Translations under genes and position numbers: made by a program
Notes under the pieces: model-generated
The model's input: the letters and a program-made list of their open reading frames with translations, nothing else
Told to the model about the DNA's origin: nothing
Databases searched by the model: none
Assembly: GCA_002086835.1 (NCBI GenBank)
Contig: MVIG01000007.1
Coordinates: 124,001 to 188,000 of the forward strand
Origin: Mycolicibacterium porcinum
Lineage (GTDB): Bacteria > Actinomycetota > Actinomycetes > Mycobacteriales > Mycobacteriaceae
DNA: 64,000 nt
Direction of reading: 5' to 3'
Shown: in pieces, positions 8,609 through 16,429 of the stretch
How positions within the stretch are numbered: the first letter of the stretch is position 1
How the letters are laid out: the number at the start of each line of letters is the position of its first letter

Positions 8609-8640
8609 CGTTGACCTCCGCACAGAAATTTGACGCCGAG

Positions 8641-8655
8641 CAACTAAGTTAGTTG
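8641..8655. promoter_or_regulatory. 15-bp perfect palindrome, putative TetR operator
   Basis: CAACTAA and TTAGTTG flank a single G. The site lies between the divergent phosphotransferase (start 8608) and TetR (start 8677) genes. It does not match the TTAC-N-GTAA operators elsewhere, so it probably belongs to the local TetR. Confidence 0.6.
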
Positions 8656-8676
8656 TCGACCGTCTAAAATGCAAGG

Positions 8677-9285
8677 GTGCCGTCACCCGCCCAGAGGCTC
8701 ACCCAGGCCGAGCGTGTCGAGCAGTCGTCACGCCGACTGCTGCAAGCTGCCGCGGAATTGATCGTCGAAAAAGGTTGGGAGGCAACGACTGCTGCTGAGA
8801 TCGGGCGGCGGGCCGGATACAGCCGGGCCATGGTGCACGCCCGCTACGGCAGCAAGGACGCCATTCTCGAAGCCTTCCAGGACGTCTACGTGGCGCGGCT
8901 GAACCCCGATCCCGAACCGGGCGCGTCCGGACTACAGCAGGTGCTGGCACACTTCGACCGCGTGCAGGAGATTCACGCCGAGGACGCCGCCGTGACCCGC
9001 GCGATGTTCGTCTCGGCGTTCGAGGCGGTGAAGACCACGTCACCGCTGCGCGACGGAGTGCGCAGTCAGTTGGCCGGGGCCGCCGTCAAGATCGAGGCCG
9101 GCCTGCACGCCGGCATCGCCGACGGATCACTGCGACCCGATATCGACGTCGACATGGCACTGCGAGACATCACGGGATCGATCTTCGGGATCGCGTTCCA
9201 ATGGGTGGTCCTGCCCGAGGACCACGATCTCGACCACGAGATCAACTGTGTGCGCACCCGCATCACGTCAAGTTACGGCAGTTAG
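8677..9285 (+). CDS. TetR-family transcriptional regulator
   Basis: 202 residues with a GTG start at 8677. The N-terminal helix-turn-helix is typical: RRLLQAAAELIVEKGWEATT, then AAEIGRRAGYSRAMVHARYGSKDAIL at about residues 25-65. The C-terminal ligand domain is not informative. It is transcribed away from the phosphotransferase operon, with the palindrome 8641-8655 between them, so it probably represses both sides. Its recognition helix (GYSRAMVHARYG) differs from those of the twin TetRs at 22450 and 39788. Its 3' end overlaps the convergent hydrolase gene by 18 bases. Confidence 0.9.
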   Translation: MPSPAQRLTQAERVEQSSRRLLQAAAELIVEKGWEATTAAEIGRRAGYSRAMVHARYGSKDAILEAFQDVYVARLNPDPEPGASGLQQVLAHFDRVQEIHAEDAAVTRAMFVSAFEAVKTTSPLRDGVRSQLAGAAVKIEAGLHAGIADGSLRPDIDVDMALRDITGSIFGIAFQWVVLPEDHDLDHEINCVRTRITSSYGS

Positions 9286-10353
9286 GAATCTCTCGGTCGC
9301 ATCCTGCACCGCACCGGAGAACAGCTGCCCGACATGACTGCCGTCGTGCCAGTAGAGCTCCCCGCCCCATTGCTCGTGCATGGCCAGCGCCGAGCTGCGC
9401 ATCGCCATCCGGTCGTGCCAGGCACCGACGATGAGGCGGTGATCGGTCCGCGGTCGGGTGTGTAGTGGGTCGATCACCGAGGTCATCGCCGCCACCGTGG
9501 TGGACTGCAACTCCCGCGCCGACTGCCGTCCCGCTGAACCCCAGCGCCCCAAGTGCATTCCGATCATCGTGTTGAGACCCAGGATCGGCGTGTACAGCGC
9601 CACCGCGTCGACCCGGTCATCCAGGTGCGATACCAGCGCCGCCACCGCGCTGCCCAGTGACAGACCGGCCACCGTGATCGACGACGATTGCGGTTCGAGC
9701 CAGCCGATCAGCGCGCGCACTTCCGACACCGCACGCATCATGCCCGCGATGTTGGCCAGCGGATCGCGGGCCGGATACTCAGGCCATGACCCGCGGCGCG
9801 GCCCGTGCCCGGGCTGGATCGGCAGGGCCACGTTGAATCCGAGTTCACGCAGCCGTCGAACCCGCGCGACCAGGAGATCCATCGAGTCGCCCTGACCCGC
9901 CCCGTGCATCCAGATCAACCACGGTCGTGCCTCGTCACCGCCGCGATAGAACCGCACCCTGGCGGTGGCGACGCCGCCATGACCGTCGGCCAGTACCGAG
10001 GTCGGCAACGCGGCTTCGTGGTCGAAGACCAGTTCCTCGAACGTCAATGCGCCGAATCGACGGGGCCGGACGCTCTTGACCTCCAGTGCATCCGGCTCTG
10101 CGTGCGCCCCATCGATGCCGAGAGCGCCGAGTTCATCGGCAGCCCATTGGTATTCGCCCAACGGCCTTGGTAGCCGAGGCGGCGGGCCGGCCAGAGTCAT
10201 TCCCGTGACGACGAGTTCGTCGAGGGCAACCTCGCCGAACTGACGCAGACCGGTAGCCGAGAGCGGACACCAGTTCCCCGCTCCGGCCAGTGCACCCACC
10301 GAGCGGGGCACCACGCGACCGAGCTCCCAGGCTATCCGGGTAGCGTTAAGCAA
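9268..10353 (-). CDS. Alpha/beta hydrolase
   Basis: About 361 residues. The start is uncertain: the TTG at 10353 overlaps the stop of the monooxygenase gene and is preferred. A downstream GTG within LGRVVPRS is possible. Alpha/beta-hydrolase signs are the oxyanion-region LIWMHGAGQGDSMD, the nucleophile elbow VAGLSLGSAV (GLSLG) and the C-terminal HDGSHVGQL, where the His completes a Ser-Asp-His triad. It follows the Baeyer-Villiger-type monooxygenase directly, so hydrolysis of the ester or lactone made by that enzyme is a reasonable inference. Its 3' end overlaps the TetR gene by 18 bases in convergent orientation. Confidence 0.82.
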   Translation of the reverse strand: MLNATRIAWELGRVVPRSVGALAGAGNWCPLSATGLRQFGEVALDELVVTGMTLAGPPPRLPRPLGEYQWAADELGALGIDGAHAEPDALEVKSVRPRRFGALTFEELVFDHEAALPTSVLADGHGGVATARVRFYRGGDEARPWLIWMHGAGQGDSMDLLVARVRRLRELGFNVALPIQPGHGPRRGSWPEYPARDPLANIAGMMRAVSEVRALIGWLEPQSSSITVAGLSLGSAVAALVSHLDDRVDAVALYTPILGLNTMIGMHLGRWGSAGRQSARELQSTTVAAMTSVIDPLHTRPRTDHRLIVGAWHDRMAMRSSALAMHEQWGGELYWHDGSHVGQLFSGAVQDATERFLTAVT

Positions 10354-11962
10354 CAGTGAACCCGGTGTAGCCGGCAGCGGCGATCTCGTCACACCGGCGA
10401 CGGTACTCGGGGATGCCTGCGGTGTATCCGAGGTACATCCTCTTCTTGCCGGGCACATTGCCACCGTTGTACCAGGAGTTGCAGCTCGGGTGCACCAGCA
10501 CGGTCGGTGCCACCAGAGCCGTGGTGTGCTCCACCCAGTCGGCCTGCGCCTGCGGTGTCGCCGCGATACTCGAGTACCCACCGGCTCTCAGGTACGCGAT
10601 GCAATCCGCGATCCACTCCACATGCTGCTCCATGGCGGCCACGAAATTCGTTGCTGCCGAGGGGCTTCCCGGGCCCTGGACCGTGAACAGATTCGGGAAG
10701 CCGGCCACCGCCAGTCCGAGATAGGACAGCGCCCCCTCCTTAGACCAGTACTCCCCCAGCACCAACCCGTCCCGGCCACGCACGTCGATCCGGCTCAACG
10801 CCCCGGTCATGGCGTCGAACCCGGTGGCGTACACGATCACATCGAGGTCAAAGTCGCCCTGCTCGGTGGAGATCCCCGTCGCCGTCACCTCGTTGATGGC
10901 GCCCTTGCGCAGATCGACGAGGGTGACGTTGTCGCGGTTGTAGGTCTCGTAGTAACCCTGGTCGATGATCGGCCGCTTGCAGGCGAACGGATGGCTGGGT
11001 GTCAGCGACGCCGCGGTCTCGGGGTCGGCCACGATGCGGGCCACGGCTTGTCCGTACAACTCGGTGGCGGTCCGGTTGGCATCGATGTCGAAGAAGATGT
11101 CGCCCCAGTTCAGCGCGCCCATGACGCCGTGTTCCTCGACCGCGCGCCGCTTCTCCTCGGGCGATGCCGATTTCACCGGCGGCCGTACCAGCATGTCCAG
11201 CAACACGGAGAACGCGCTGAGCCGCGCCGCCCCGACCGGATGTTGCCGTTGGGCGGCCCTGATGCTCGCGTAGTCGGCCTTGAGCGCGTCGAGCTCGCCC
11301 GGCTCGAACTGGCGCACCGGCCACGGCAGGGTGAACGCCGGAGACCGCTGAAACACCGTGAGCTGTGCGCACTGGCCGGCGACCACCGGGATCAGCTGCA
11401 CGCCGGTTGATCCGGTACCGATGACCCCGACCCGCTTGCCCGTGAAGTCGACCTCCTCACACGGCCAGCGGCTGGTGAACAGCGAGGTGCCCGCGAACCG
11501 GCTCATTCCCGGGATGTCGGGTTCCATTGGCACCGAGAGGATTCCGGTGGCTGCCACCACGAAAGGGGTGTGCAGCGTCTGCCCGTCAGCGGTGCTGACC
11601 GTCCACAGGGAGGTGTCCTCGTCGAAGGTCATCGCCGTGACCTCCGTGCCGAACGCGATGTCCCGACGCAGGTCGAGCCGGTCCGCGACGAAATTCAGGT
11701 AGGCCTCGATCTCGGGTTGAGCCGGCATCGTCTCGGTCCAGACCCACTCCTGCTGGATCTCATCGCTGAAACTGTAGGAGTATTCGATGCTCTCGATGTC
11801 ACAGCGGGCACCCGGGTACCGGTTGACCAGCCAGGTGCCGCCGACAGCGTCGGCCTTCTCCAGAACCCGCACCCTCAGACCCTGCTCCCGTAGCCGGTGC
11901 AGGGCATACAACCCGGAGAATCCGGCGCCGACGACGATCGCGTCGAAATCCACGGTGCTCAC
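10346..11962 (-). CDS. Flavin-dependent (Baeyer-Villiger-type) monooxygenase
   Basis: 538 residues. The GTG start at 11962 (VSTVDFDAIVVGAGFSG) overlaps the epimerase stop by GTGA. The first Rossmann motif is GAGFSG near residue 12 and the second, for NADPH, is GTGSTG. Between them lies the family fingerprint as FAGTSLFTSRWP. In type I Baeyer-Villiger enzymes the seventh position of this fingerprint is His (FxGxxxHxxxW); here it is Phe. The enzyme probably inserts or adds oxygen to a ketone or hydrophobic substrate using FAD and NADPH, but the substitution leaves the reaction open. It is second in an operon of epimerase-like SDR, monooxygenase and hydrolase behind operator O3. Confidence 0.87.
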   Translation of the reverse strand: MSTVDFDAIVVGAGFSGLYALHRLREQGLRVRVLEKADAVGGTWLVNRYPGARCDIESIEYSYSFSDEIQQEWVWTETMPAQPEIEAYLNFVADRLDLRRDIAFGTEVTAMTFDEDTSLWTVSTADGQTLHTPFVVAATGILSVPMEPDIPGMSRFAGTSLFTSRWPCEEVDFTGKRVGVIGTGSTGVQLIPVVAGQCAQLTVFQRSPAFTLPWPVRQFEPGELDALKADYASIRAAQRQHPVGAARLSAFSVLLDMLVRPPVKSASPEEKRRAVEEHGVMGALNWGDIFFDIDANRTATELYGQAVARIVADPETAASLTPSHPFACKRPIIDQGYYETYNRDNVTLVDLRKGAINEVTATGISTEQGDFDLDVIVYATGFDAMTGALSRIDVRGRDGLVLGEYWSKEGALSYLGLAVAGFPNLFTVQGPGSPSAATNFVAAMEQHVEWIADCIAYLRAGGYSSIAATPQAQADWVEHTTALVAPTVLVHPSCNSWYNGGNVPGKKRMYLGYTAGIPEYRRRCDEIAAAGYTGFTVA

Positions 11963-12978
11963 AGATCGATGACTTTCTCGTTGCGATTCTTCCGGTCGAC
12001 GTAGAACTGCGCGGCCCGGCGAATCGATTCGGCGGTAGGAGCCGGTTTCCAGCCCAGCTCGCGCGTCGCCTTGCTGTGGTCGGCGGGCGAGGTGAGCCAC
12101 ATCAGTCGGGCGGCGGTGAGGTTCATCGGAAAGTCGGTGCCGAACAGCCGATTCGACATGCCCAACACCCATCCGACGGCATACAACGGGGCCATGGGTA
12201 TTGCGAACCGGGGCGGCCGCGCACCGACTGCCTCAGCCGCGATGGTGAACATCTCCCGCTGAGACATGTAGCGCTCGGAGACGATGTAGCGCTCGCCGAT
12301 CCGGCCGTACTCGGCGGCCAGGATGAGCGCATCGGCTGCGTCATCGATGCCGACCACCTCCGCGCCGACGCCGCGCACGTAGACGGGCAGCTTCCCGAAC
12401 GCAGCCATCGCGACGAGCGCGCCCTGCTTCGGCTGCCAGTCGGGTGGCCCGTAGGGGTTGGACACGCACATCGCCACGGCGGGCAAGCCGCGTTCGCCGG
12501 CATAGGTCAGCACGAGGTCTTCGGCCTGACGGCGGGATTCGATGTATGGGCCGCCTTTGCCGGCCCAGTTGAACGGGGTGTCCTCGTCAACACGTGCGCC
12601 GTCGTCACCGATCGCGATCGTGCCGATGGTGCTGAGAAAGACGAACCGCTGCAGGTCGGCGTTCACCGCGACGTCGAGGACGTTGCGCAGCCCCTCGACA
12701 TTGGTGGAGAACAGCGGCGCCGGATCGGCCAGGTGGGCACGGGTGTCGACCACGCAGTAGAACACCACGTCCCGGTCTGCCATGGCCGCCGACACCGCAT
12801 CCGTGTCGAAGATGTCGCCATAGCAGCGCTCGACGTCCACACCGTCGATACCCTTGGTCGAACTGGTGCGCCGAACCAGCACGCGCACGTCGTCGCCCCG
12901 TTCGATGAGCTGGCGAGTGACACAGGCGCCGACGTTTCCGCTTGCGCCCATGACGAGTACTTTCCGCCGGCGATCCAT
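11959..12978 (-). CDS. NAD-dependent epimerase/dehydratase (extended SDR, 3-beta-HSD-like)
   Basis: 339 residues with an ATG at 12978. The nucleotide-binding motif is VLVMGASGNVG at the N-terminus, and YCVVDTRAHL and FVFLSTIGTIAIG follow as in extended SDRs acting on steroid- or flavonoid-like alcohols. The expected YxxxK active-site pair appears as YIESR, so the Lys is replaced by Arg. It probably oxidises a hydroxyl to the ketone used by the next enzyme, the Baeyer-Villiger-type monooxygenase (inference from order). It is first in the operon; operator O3 lies 37 bases upstream. Confidence 0.83.
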   Translation of the reverse strand: MDRRRKVLVMGASGNVGACVTRQLIERGDDVRVLVRRTSSTKGIDGVDVERCYGDIFDTDAVSAAMADRDVVFYCVVDTRAHLADPAPLFSTNVEGLRNVLDVAVNADLQRFVFLSTIGTIAIGDDGARVDEDTPFNWAGKGGPYIESRRQAEDLVLTYAGERGLPAVAMCVSNPYGPPDWQPKQGALVAMAAFGKLPVYVRGVGAEVVGIDDAADALILAAEYGRIGERYIVSERYMSQREMFTIAAEAVGARPPRFAIPMAPLYAVGWVLGMSNRLFGTDFPMNLTAARLMWLTSPADHSKATRELGWKPAPTAESIRRAAQFYVDRKNRNEKVIDL

Positions 12979-13014
12979 CGCTACTCCATCTCGGTTGACG
13001 ATCAGCGATCGATG

Positions 13015-13035
13015 ATACGGTAATGCTTTCAGTAG
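13015..13035. promoter_or_regulatory. Regulon operator O3 (epimerase operon / LLM pseudogene)
   Basis: ATACGGTAA, spacer TGC, TTTCAGTAG; 13 of 16 positions match. It is shared by the minus-strand operon starting at 12978 and the decayed LLM gene starting at 13057. Confidence 0.68.
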
Positions 13036-13056
13036 CGCCCCGAAACGGGAAGATCG

Positions 13057-13513
13057 ATGAAGTACACCCTGGAATACCCCATCGAGCTACCCACCGCGCC
13101 TGACGATTTCCTGCAACCGGAGGTCATCCGGGCGGTGGTCGACCACGGCGGGGCGACGGGTGGATGCCGATCATCGCCGCGACGGGTATGGCAGCGACGA
13201 TGCGCACCGCAGCCATCGAGAATGCCGATCAGTTCGGTGCTGCCGTGCGGCGCCTGCATCATCGCTTGGCAGACACCGGACGCGACCCGCGCTCCGTCGA
13301 CATCCAGGTGGTGTGCCCGCCGGTCGATCTCGACGACGGCGCATCGGTTGATCACGCACGCGGCGTGCTGGCCGAACTCGCCGCCACGGGGCCACCTGGG
13401 CAGTGGTGCACGTGGACGGCACCAGCCAGCAAGCCGCGGTCGATTACATCAAGGAGTTCGGCAACGAGATGGATCTTGTTGCAGATCAGAGCATCTCGGA
13501 GTCACGTTTGTAG
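13057..13513 (+). pseudogene. Degraded luciferase-like (LLM) oxidoreductase
   Basis: The frame opens with MKYTLEYPIELPTAPDDF, a typical LLM N-terminus, then jumps near 13145-13155 into a different frame reading RGDGWMPIIAATG, which in intact enzymes lies about 170 residues further on. The barrel core is therefore deleted. A second break is a missing base in the G-run near 13390; past it the frame reads ATWAVVHVDG and then QAAVDYIKEFGNEMD, ending in TAG at 13511-13513. The remaining pieces are in the correct order. The promoter side still carries operator O3, so this was once a regulon member. Confidence 0.85.
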
Positions 13514-13560
13514 CGCTGTGGCGGCCAACAGCGCAAATTCTCGCCACAGCGCTACAAACG
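13505..13560. terminator. Perfect 19-bp-arm hairpin between convergent genes
   Basis: Arms at 13505-13523 (CGTTTGTAGCGCTGTGGCG) and 13542-13560 are exact reverse complements with an 18-base loop. It lies between the pseudogene and the convergent SnoaL-like gene and overlaps the pseudogene's last codons. A bidirectional terminator is likely. Confidence 0.7.
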
Positions 13561-13574
13561 CGGGCCGCGCCGGA

Positions 13575-14009
13575 CTATGAGCCTTTGAACTTCAACAACG
13601 TCCTGGTCAGGTGCAGACTGGTGATCTGCCATGTGCCGTCCCGTTTTTCGTAGGTCTCGTGGTAGTGGCCCGCGCCGTGCAACTCACTGCCATCAGGGAA
13701 GAACAACATGTCTTGCATGGCCCAGATGCCCGTCGCCGTGGTGTCGGAGGTCAACATGATCTCTGGCGTGTGGCAGTGGTGCACCGTCGCAGCGTGTTCG
13801 ACGCCGCCCCACACCACGGGAAAGAACTCGTCGAAGCTCGTCAGCGGCGGGGCCGTCTGCGGATCGGCACCGCCGGTCGACACGGCCATGTCGAGCTTCA
13901 CCACGACGTCGTCGACGAACAATCCCCGCCAGGCATCGATGTCCTTGGTGTCAAGGAACCGGCAATACCGGGCTTTGAGCTGCTTGATCGCTTCGATGTC
14001 GTCGGACAA
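13575..14009 (-). CDS. SnoaL-like (NTF2-fold) polyketide-cyclase-type protein
   Basis: 144 residues. The TTG at 14009 is chosen because AGGAGG (14017-14022) lies seven bases upstream. The sequence SDDIEAIKQLKARYCRFLDT, then DIDAWRGLFVDDVVV and a C-terminal GTWQITSLHLTRT fits the SnoaL_4 family (dehydratase, isomerase or hydrolase on ring compounds). Catalytic His/Asp candidates are in VHHCHTPEI. It follows the P450 14067-15272 with a 57-base gap on the same strand and is probably co-transcribed from operator O4. Confidence 0.8.
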   Translation of the reverse strand: MSDDIEAIKQLKARYCRFLDTKDIDAWRGLFVDDVVVKLDMAVSTGGADPQTAPPLTSFDEFFPVVWGGVEHAATVHHCHTPEIMLTSDTTATGIWAMQDMLFFPDGSELHGAGHYHETYEKRDGTWQITSLHLTRTLLKFKGS

Positions 14010-14066
14010 CGGGCCACCTCCTGGTCGACTGCGGTGCACTATATCTCCGGCCTGGGTCAGCCGTGC

Positions 14067-15272
14067 TCAGTCCAGGACCCGAACCGGCACATTGCTCCAG
14101 CCCGCGACGTTCTGCATGTTCACCCGCTTGCAGCCGTCCCAGTCCACCTCGTAGCGCGGCATGAAGTCCAGCATCTTGTCCAGGGCGATCACGCTTTCCA
14201 GCCTGGCCAGCGCCGCCCCCAGGCAGCTGTGAATTCCGTAGCCCAGCCCCAGATTCTGCGCTTGCGACCGGTCGCGGTCGATGTCGAACCGGTCCGGTTC
14301 GGTCCACGCCTCCGGGTCCCGGTTGGCCGACCCACCCACCAGGAACACCGGTTTGCCTGCCGGAATCGTCACGCCGTGTAGTTCGATCTCGCGCATCGAG
14401 CGCCGTACGTTGTACTGCGCGGGCGCCTCGTAGCGCAGCAGTTCCTCCACGGCCAGCGGCACCTTGCTGCGGTCGTCGAGCAGCTTCTGCCATTCGCCGG
14501 GATTCTGGGCGAACACCACTGCCGCATTGCCGAGCAGCTTGGTGACCGTCTCCGCGCCGGCACCACCGAGAAGTGTGGCGAATTCGGTGATCTCGATGTT
14601 TGTCAGCGGTTCCATCTCACCGTTGTCGCGCTCGATCTCGGACTCGATCAGCTGGCTGATCAAGTCGTCCCCGAGCTCATGGCGGCGCTTCTTGATCAGC
14701 CGGAAGTAATAGATCGCCATGTCGACTGCGGACTTGATGCCTTCCTCGCCCATCTCGATCTCGCCGGCTTCCCGGTGCAGCAGATCGTCGATCCACAGCC
14801 GGATCTGCTGACGGTCTCCTTCGGGGACGCCCTGCAGCGTGGTCATCACGTCGACGGGAAAGCGAGCGGAGAAGTCCTGGACGAAGTCGAACCCTGCCGG
14901 GTCGACCGCTGACAGATGCTTGTCGATCAGCTCGGTGACGAGTTCACGCTTGGATTGGATCGCCCGCGGCGTGAAGACCTTGTTGAGCAGACTGCGCATC
15001 CGGCGGTGCGCCGGCGGGTCCATCGCGATGATCGAACCATGCTCGGTGACATCGTCTTTGCGCACCTGTGCGAGGTCGACGCCATAGGCCGAAGAGTAGG
15101 TCTCGTAGTCCTTGAAGGCCGCGGCGACGTCCTCATGACGGGTCAGCGCGTAGAAGTCGTACTGCTCGCTGTAGTAGACGGGTGCGTGCACGCGCATCTG
15201 CCGGTACATCTCGTAAGGACTGTTGAAGAAGTCTTGAGAAAACGGATCGAACACCACCGTGGCCGCAGTCAT
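14067..15272 (-). CDS. Cytochrome P450
   Basis: 401 residues from the ATG at 15272 (MTAATVVFDPFSQ); a longer ORF reads through the operator and is rejected. Motifs: I-helix GGAGAETVTKL, in which Glu replaces the usual acid Asp before the Thr, ExxR in EELLRYEAP, and haem loop LGYGIHSCLG with Cys at about residue 350 and Leu for the usual first Phe. Only 10 bases separate operator O4 from the start codon, giving a very short leader. Together with the Rieske oxygenase transcribed the other way it looks like an initial oxidation step of the regulon's pathway. Confidence 0.92.
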   Translation of the reverse strand: MTAATVVFDPFSQDFFNSPYEMYRQMRVHAPVYYSEQYDFYALTRHEDVAAAFKDYETYSSAYGVDLAQVRKDDVTEHGSIIAMDPPAHRRMRSLLNKVFTPRAIQSKRELVTELIDKHLSAVDPAGFDFVQDFSARFPVDVMTTLQGVPEGDRQQIRLWIDDLLHREAGEIEMGEEGIKSAVDMAIYYFRLIKKRRHELGDDLISQLIESEIERDNGEMEPLTNIEITEFATLLGGAGAETVTKLLGNAAVVFAQNPGEWQKLLDDRSKVPLAVEELLRYEAPAQYNVRRSMREIELHGVTIPAGKPVFLVGGSANRDPEAWTEPDRFDIDRDRSQAQNLGLGYGIHSCLGAALARLESVIALDKMLDFMPRYEVDWDGCKRVNMQNVAGWSNVPVRVLD

Positions 15273-15282
15273 CTTGTAAACG

Positions 15283-15303
15283 CTACCGTAAGCCATTCAG
15301 TAA
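15283..15303. promoter_or_regulatory. Regulon operator O4 (upstream of P450 14067-15272)
   Basis: CTACCGTAA, spacer GCC, ATTCAGTAA; 13 of 16 positions match. On the minus strand TACGGT (15285-15290) can be the -10 box, giving a leader of about six bases before the ATG at 15272. Confidence 0.72.
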
Positions 15304-15357
15304 GATCAACGCCGCCGCCAGGATTCCGGCCGCCGCCGGCTTTCTATCCAGAAAGCT

Positions 15358-15378
15358 TTACTGTAATTTATTCCGTAC
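15358..15378. promoter_or_regulatory. Regulon operator O5 (upstream of Rieske oxygenase)
   Basis: TTACTGTAA, spacer TTT, ATTCCGTAC; 13 of 16 positions match. It lies 37 bases before the ATG at 15416 and 55 bases from O4, so the divergent P450 and oxygenase each have their own site. Confidence 0.72.
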
Positions 15379-15415
15379 CTATTGCGCGGGCAACGAAGCA
15401 GGGAGGCAGCTGACC

Positions 15416-16429
15416 ATGAAAGTGCCGTTCACCTGGAAGGTCACCGGCTGGTTCATGATCGGCTGGTCGGCCGAGTACGGGCTCGGCGATGTGAAGGCGC
15501 TGAAGTATTTCGGGGAGGATCTCGCCGCTTACCGCGACGAGTCGGGCGTCCTGCATGTGCTGGAAGCCCACTGCAAGCATCTGGGCGCCCACATCGGGCA
15601 CGGCGGCAAGGTCGTCGGCGACTGCGTCGAGTGCCCGTTCCACGGCTGGCGGTGGGGTCCGGAAGGCAACAACACCTACATCCCCTACCAGCCCGACAGA
15701 CCCAATCGCGGGCTGCGGCTTCGGTCCTATCCCGTCAAGGAGCAGTACGGCTGCATCTTCATGTGGTACCAGCCCGACGGTAAAGAACCGCAGTGGGAAC
15801 TGCCCGACATCTTCCACAAGTTCCCGCAGTTCGAAACCGACCCGAACGCCTACTACCGGCCCTACCCGGAGTTCTCCAGCCGGGCCGCAGCGATCCCGGT
15901 GCACCCCCAGATCGTCGCCGAAAACGGTCCGGACAGTTCCCATTTCCGGTACGTGCACGGCGCCACGGTGACACCGGTCTGCCTGCACTGGGAACATGTC
16001 GATGAGGAATGGCGGTTCCTGACCGGCTGGCCCGACGCCCGCAGCGACGATCCTGACAAGATGGCGCTGCGGATCCACAGCCACTTCTCCGGGCTGGGGT
16101 TCGCGATGAGCGCCTTCGAGGGCTCGTCGAATCACCGGTTGATCTTCGCCTGCACTCCCGTCGACGACGAGGTCTCGGACATGTTCTATTCGATCTGGTG
16201 GCCCAAGCTTGCCGGTGAGACCTCCGACATCCCGCCCGAGCAGGTGCGCACCCAGGTCGAGAAGCAGTTCCTGAAAACCGTGTGGGAGGACTGCGACATC
16301 TGGCGCTACCAGAAGTATGTCGAACACCCGCCACTGGCCAAGATCGACGCGAAACCGTATATGGCCATGCGCAAATGGGCCACCCAGTTCTACGAGGTCC
16401 CTCCCGCCGACAGTTTTGCGCACGCATGA
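15416..16429 (+). CDS. Rieske non-haem iron oxygenase (KshA-like)
   Basis: 337 residues. The ATG at 15416 follows GGGAGG (15401-15406). The Rieske centre ligands are visible as CKHLGAH (C53, H55) and CPFHGW (C73, H76). The mononuclear iron site follows as ENGPDSSHFRYVHG (N170, D173, H176, H181), the same arrangement as in 3-ketosteroid 9-alpha-hydroxylase oxygenases. It would hydroxylate a hydrophobic ring or side chain with O2. It needs a reductase such as KshB, not found nearby. It is first in an operon with the isochorismatase-like protein (ATGA overlap) and an acyl-CoA synthetase, behind operator O5. The exact substrate is unknown. Confidence 0.9.
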   Translation: MKVPFTWKVTGWFMIGWSAEYGLGDVKALKYFGEDLAAYRDESGVLHVLEAHCKHLGAHIGHGGKVVGDCVECPFHGWRWGPEGNNTYIPYQPDRPNRGLRLRSYPVKEQYGCIFMWYQPDGKEPQWELPDIFHKFPQFETDPNAYYRPYPEFSSRAAAIPVHPQIVAENGPDSSHFRYVHGATVTPVCLHWEHVDEEWRFLTGWPDARSDDPDKMALRIHSHFSGLGFAMSAFEGSSNHRLIFACTPVDDEVSDMFYSIWWPKLAGETSDIPPEQVRTQVEKQFLKTVWEDCDIWRYQKYVEHPPLAKIDAKPYMAMRKWATQFYEVPPADSFAHA

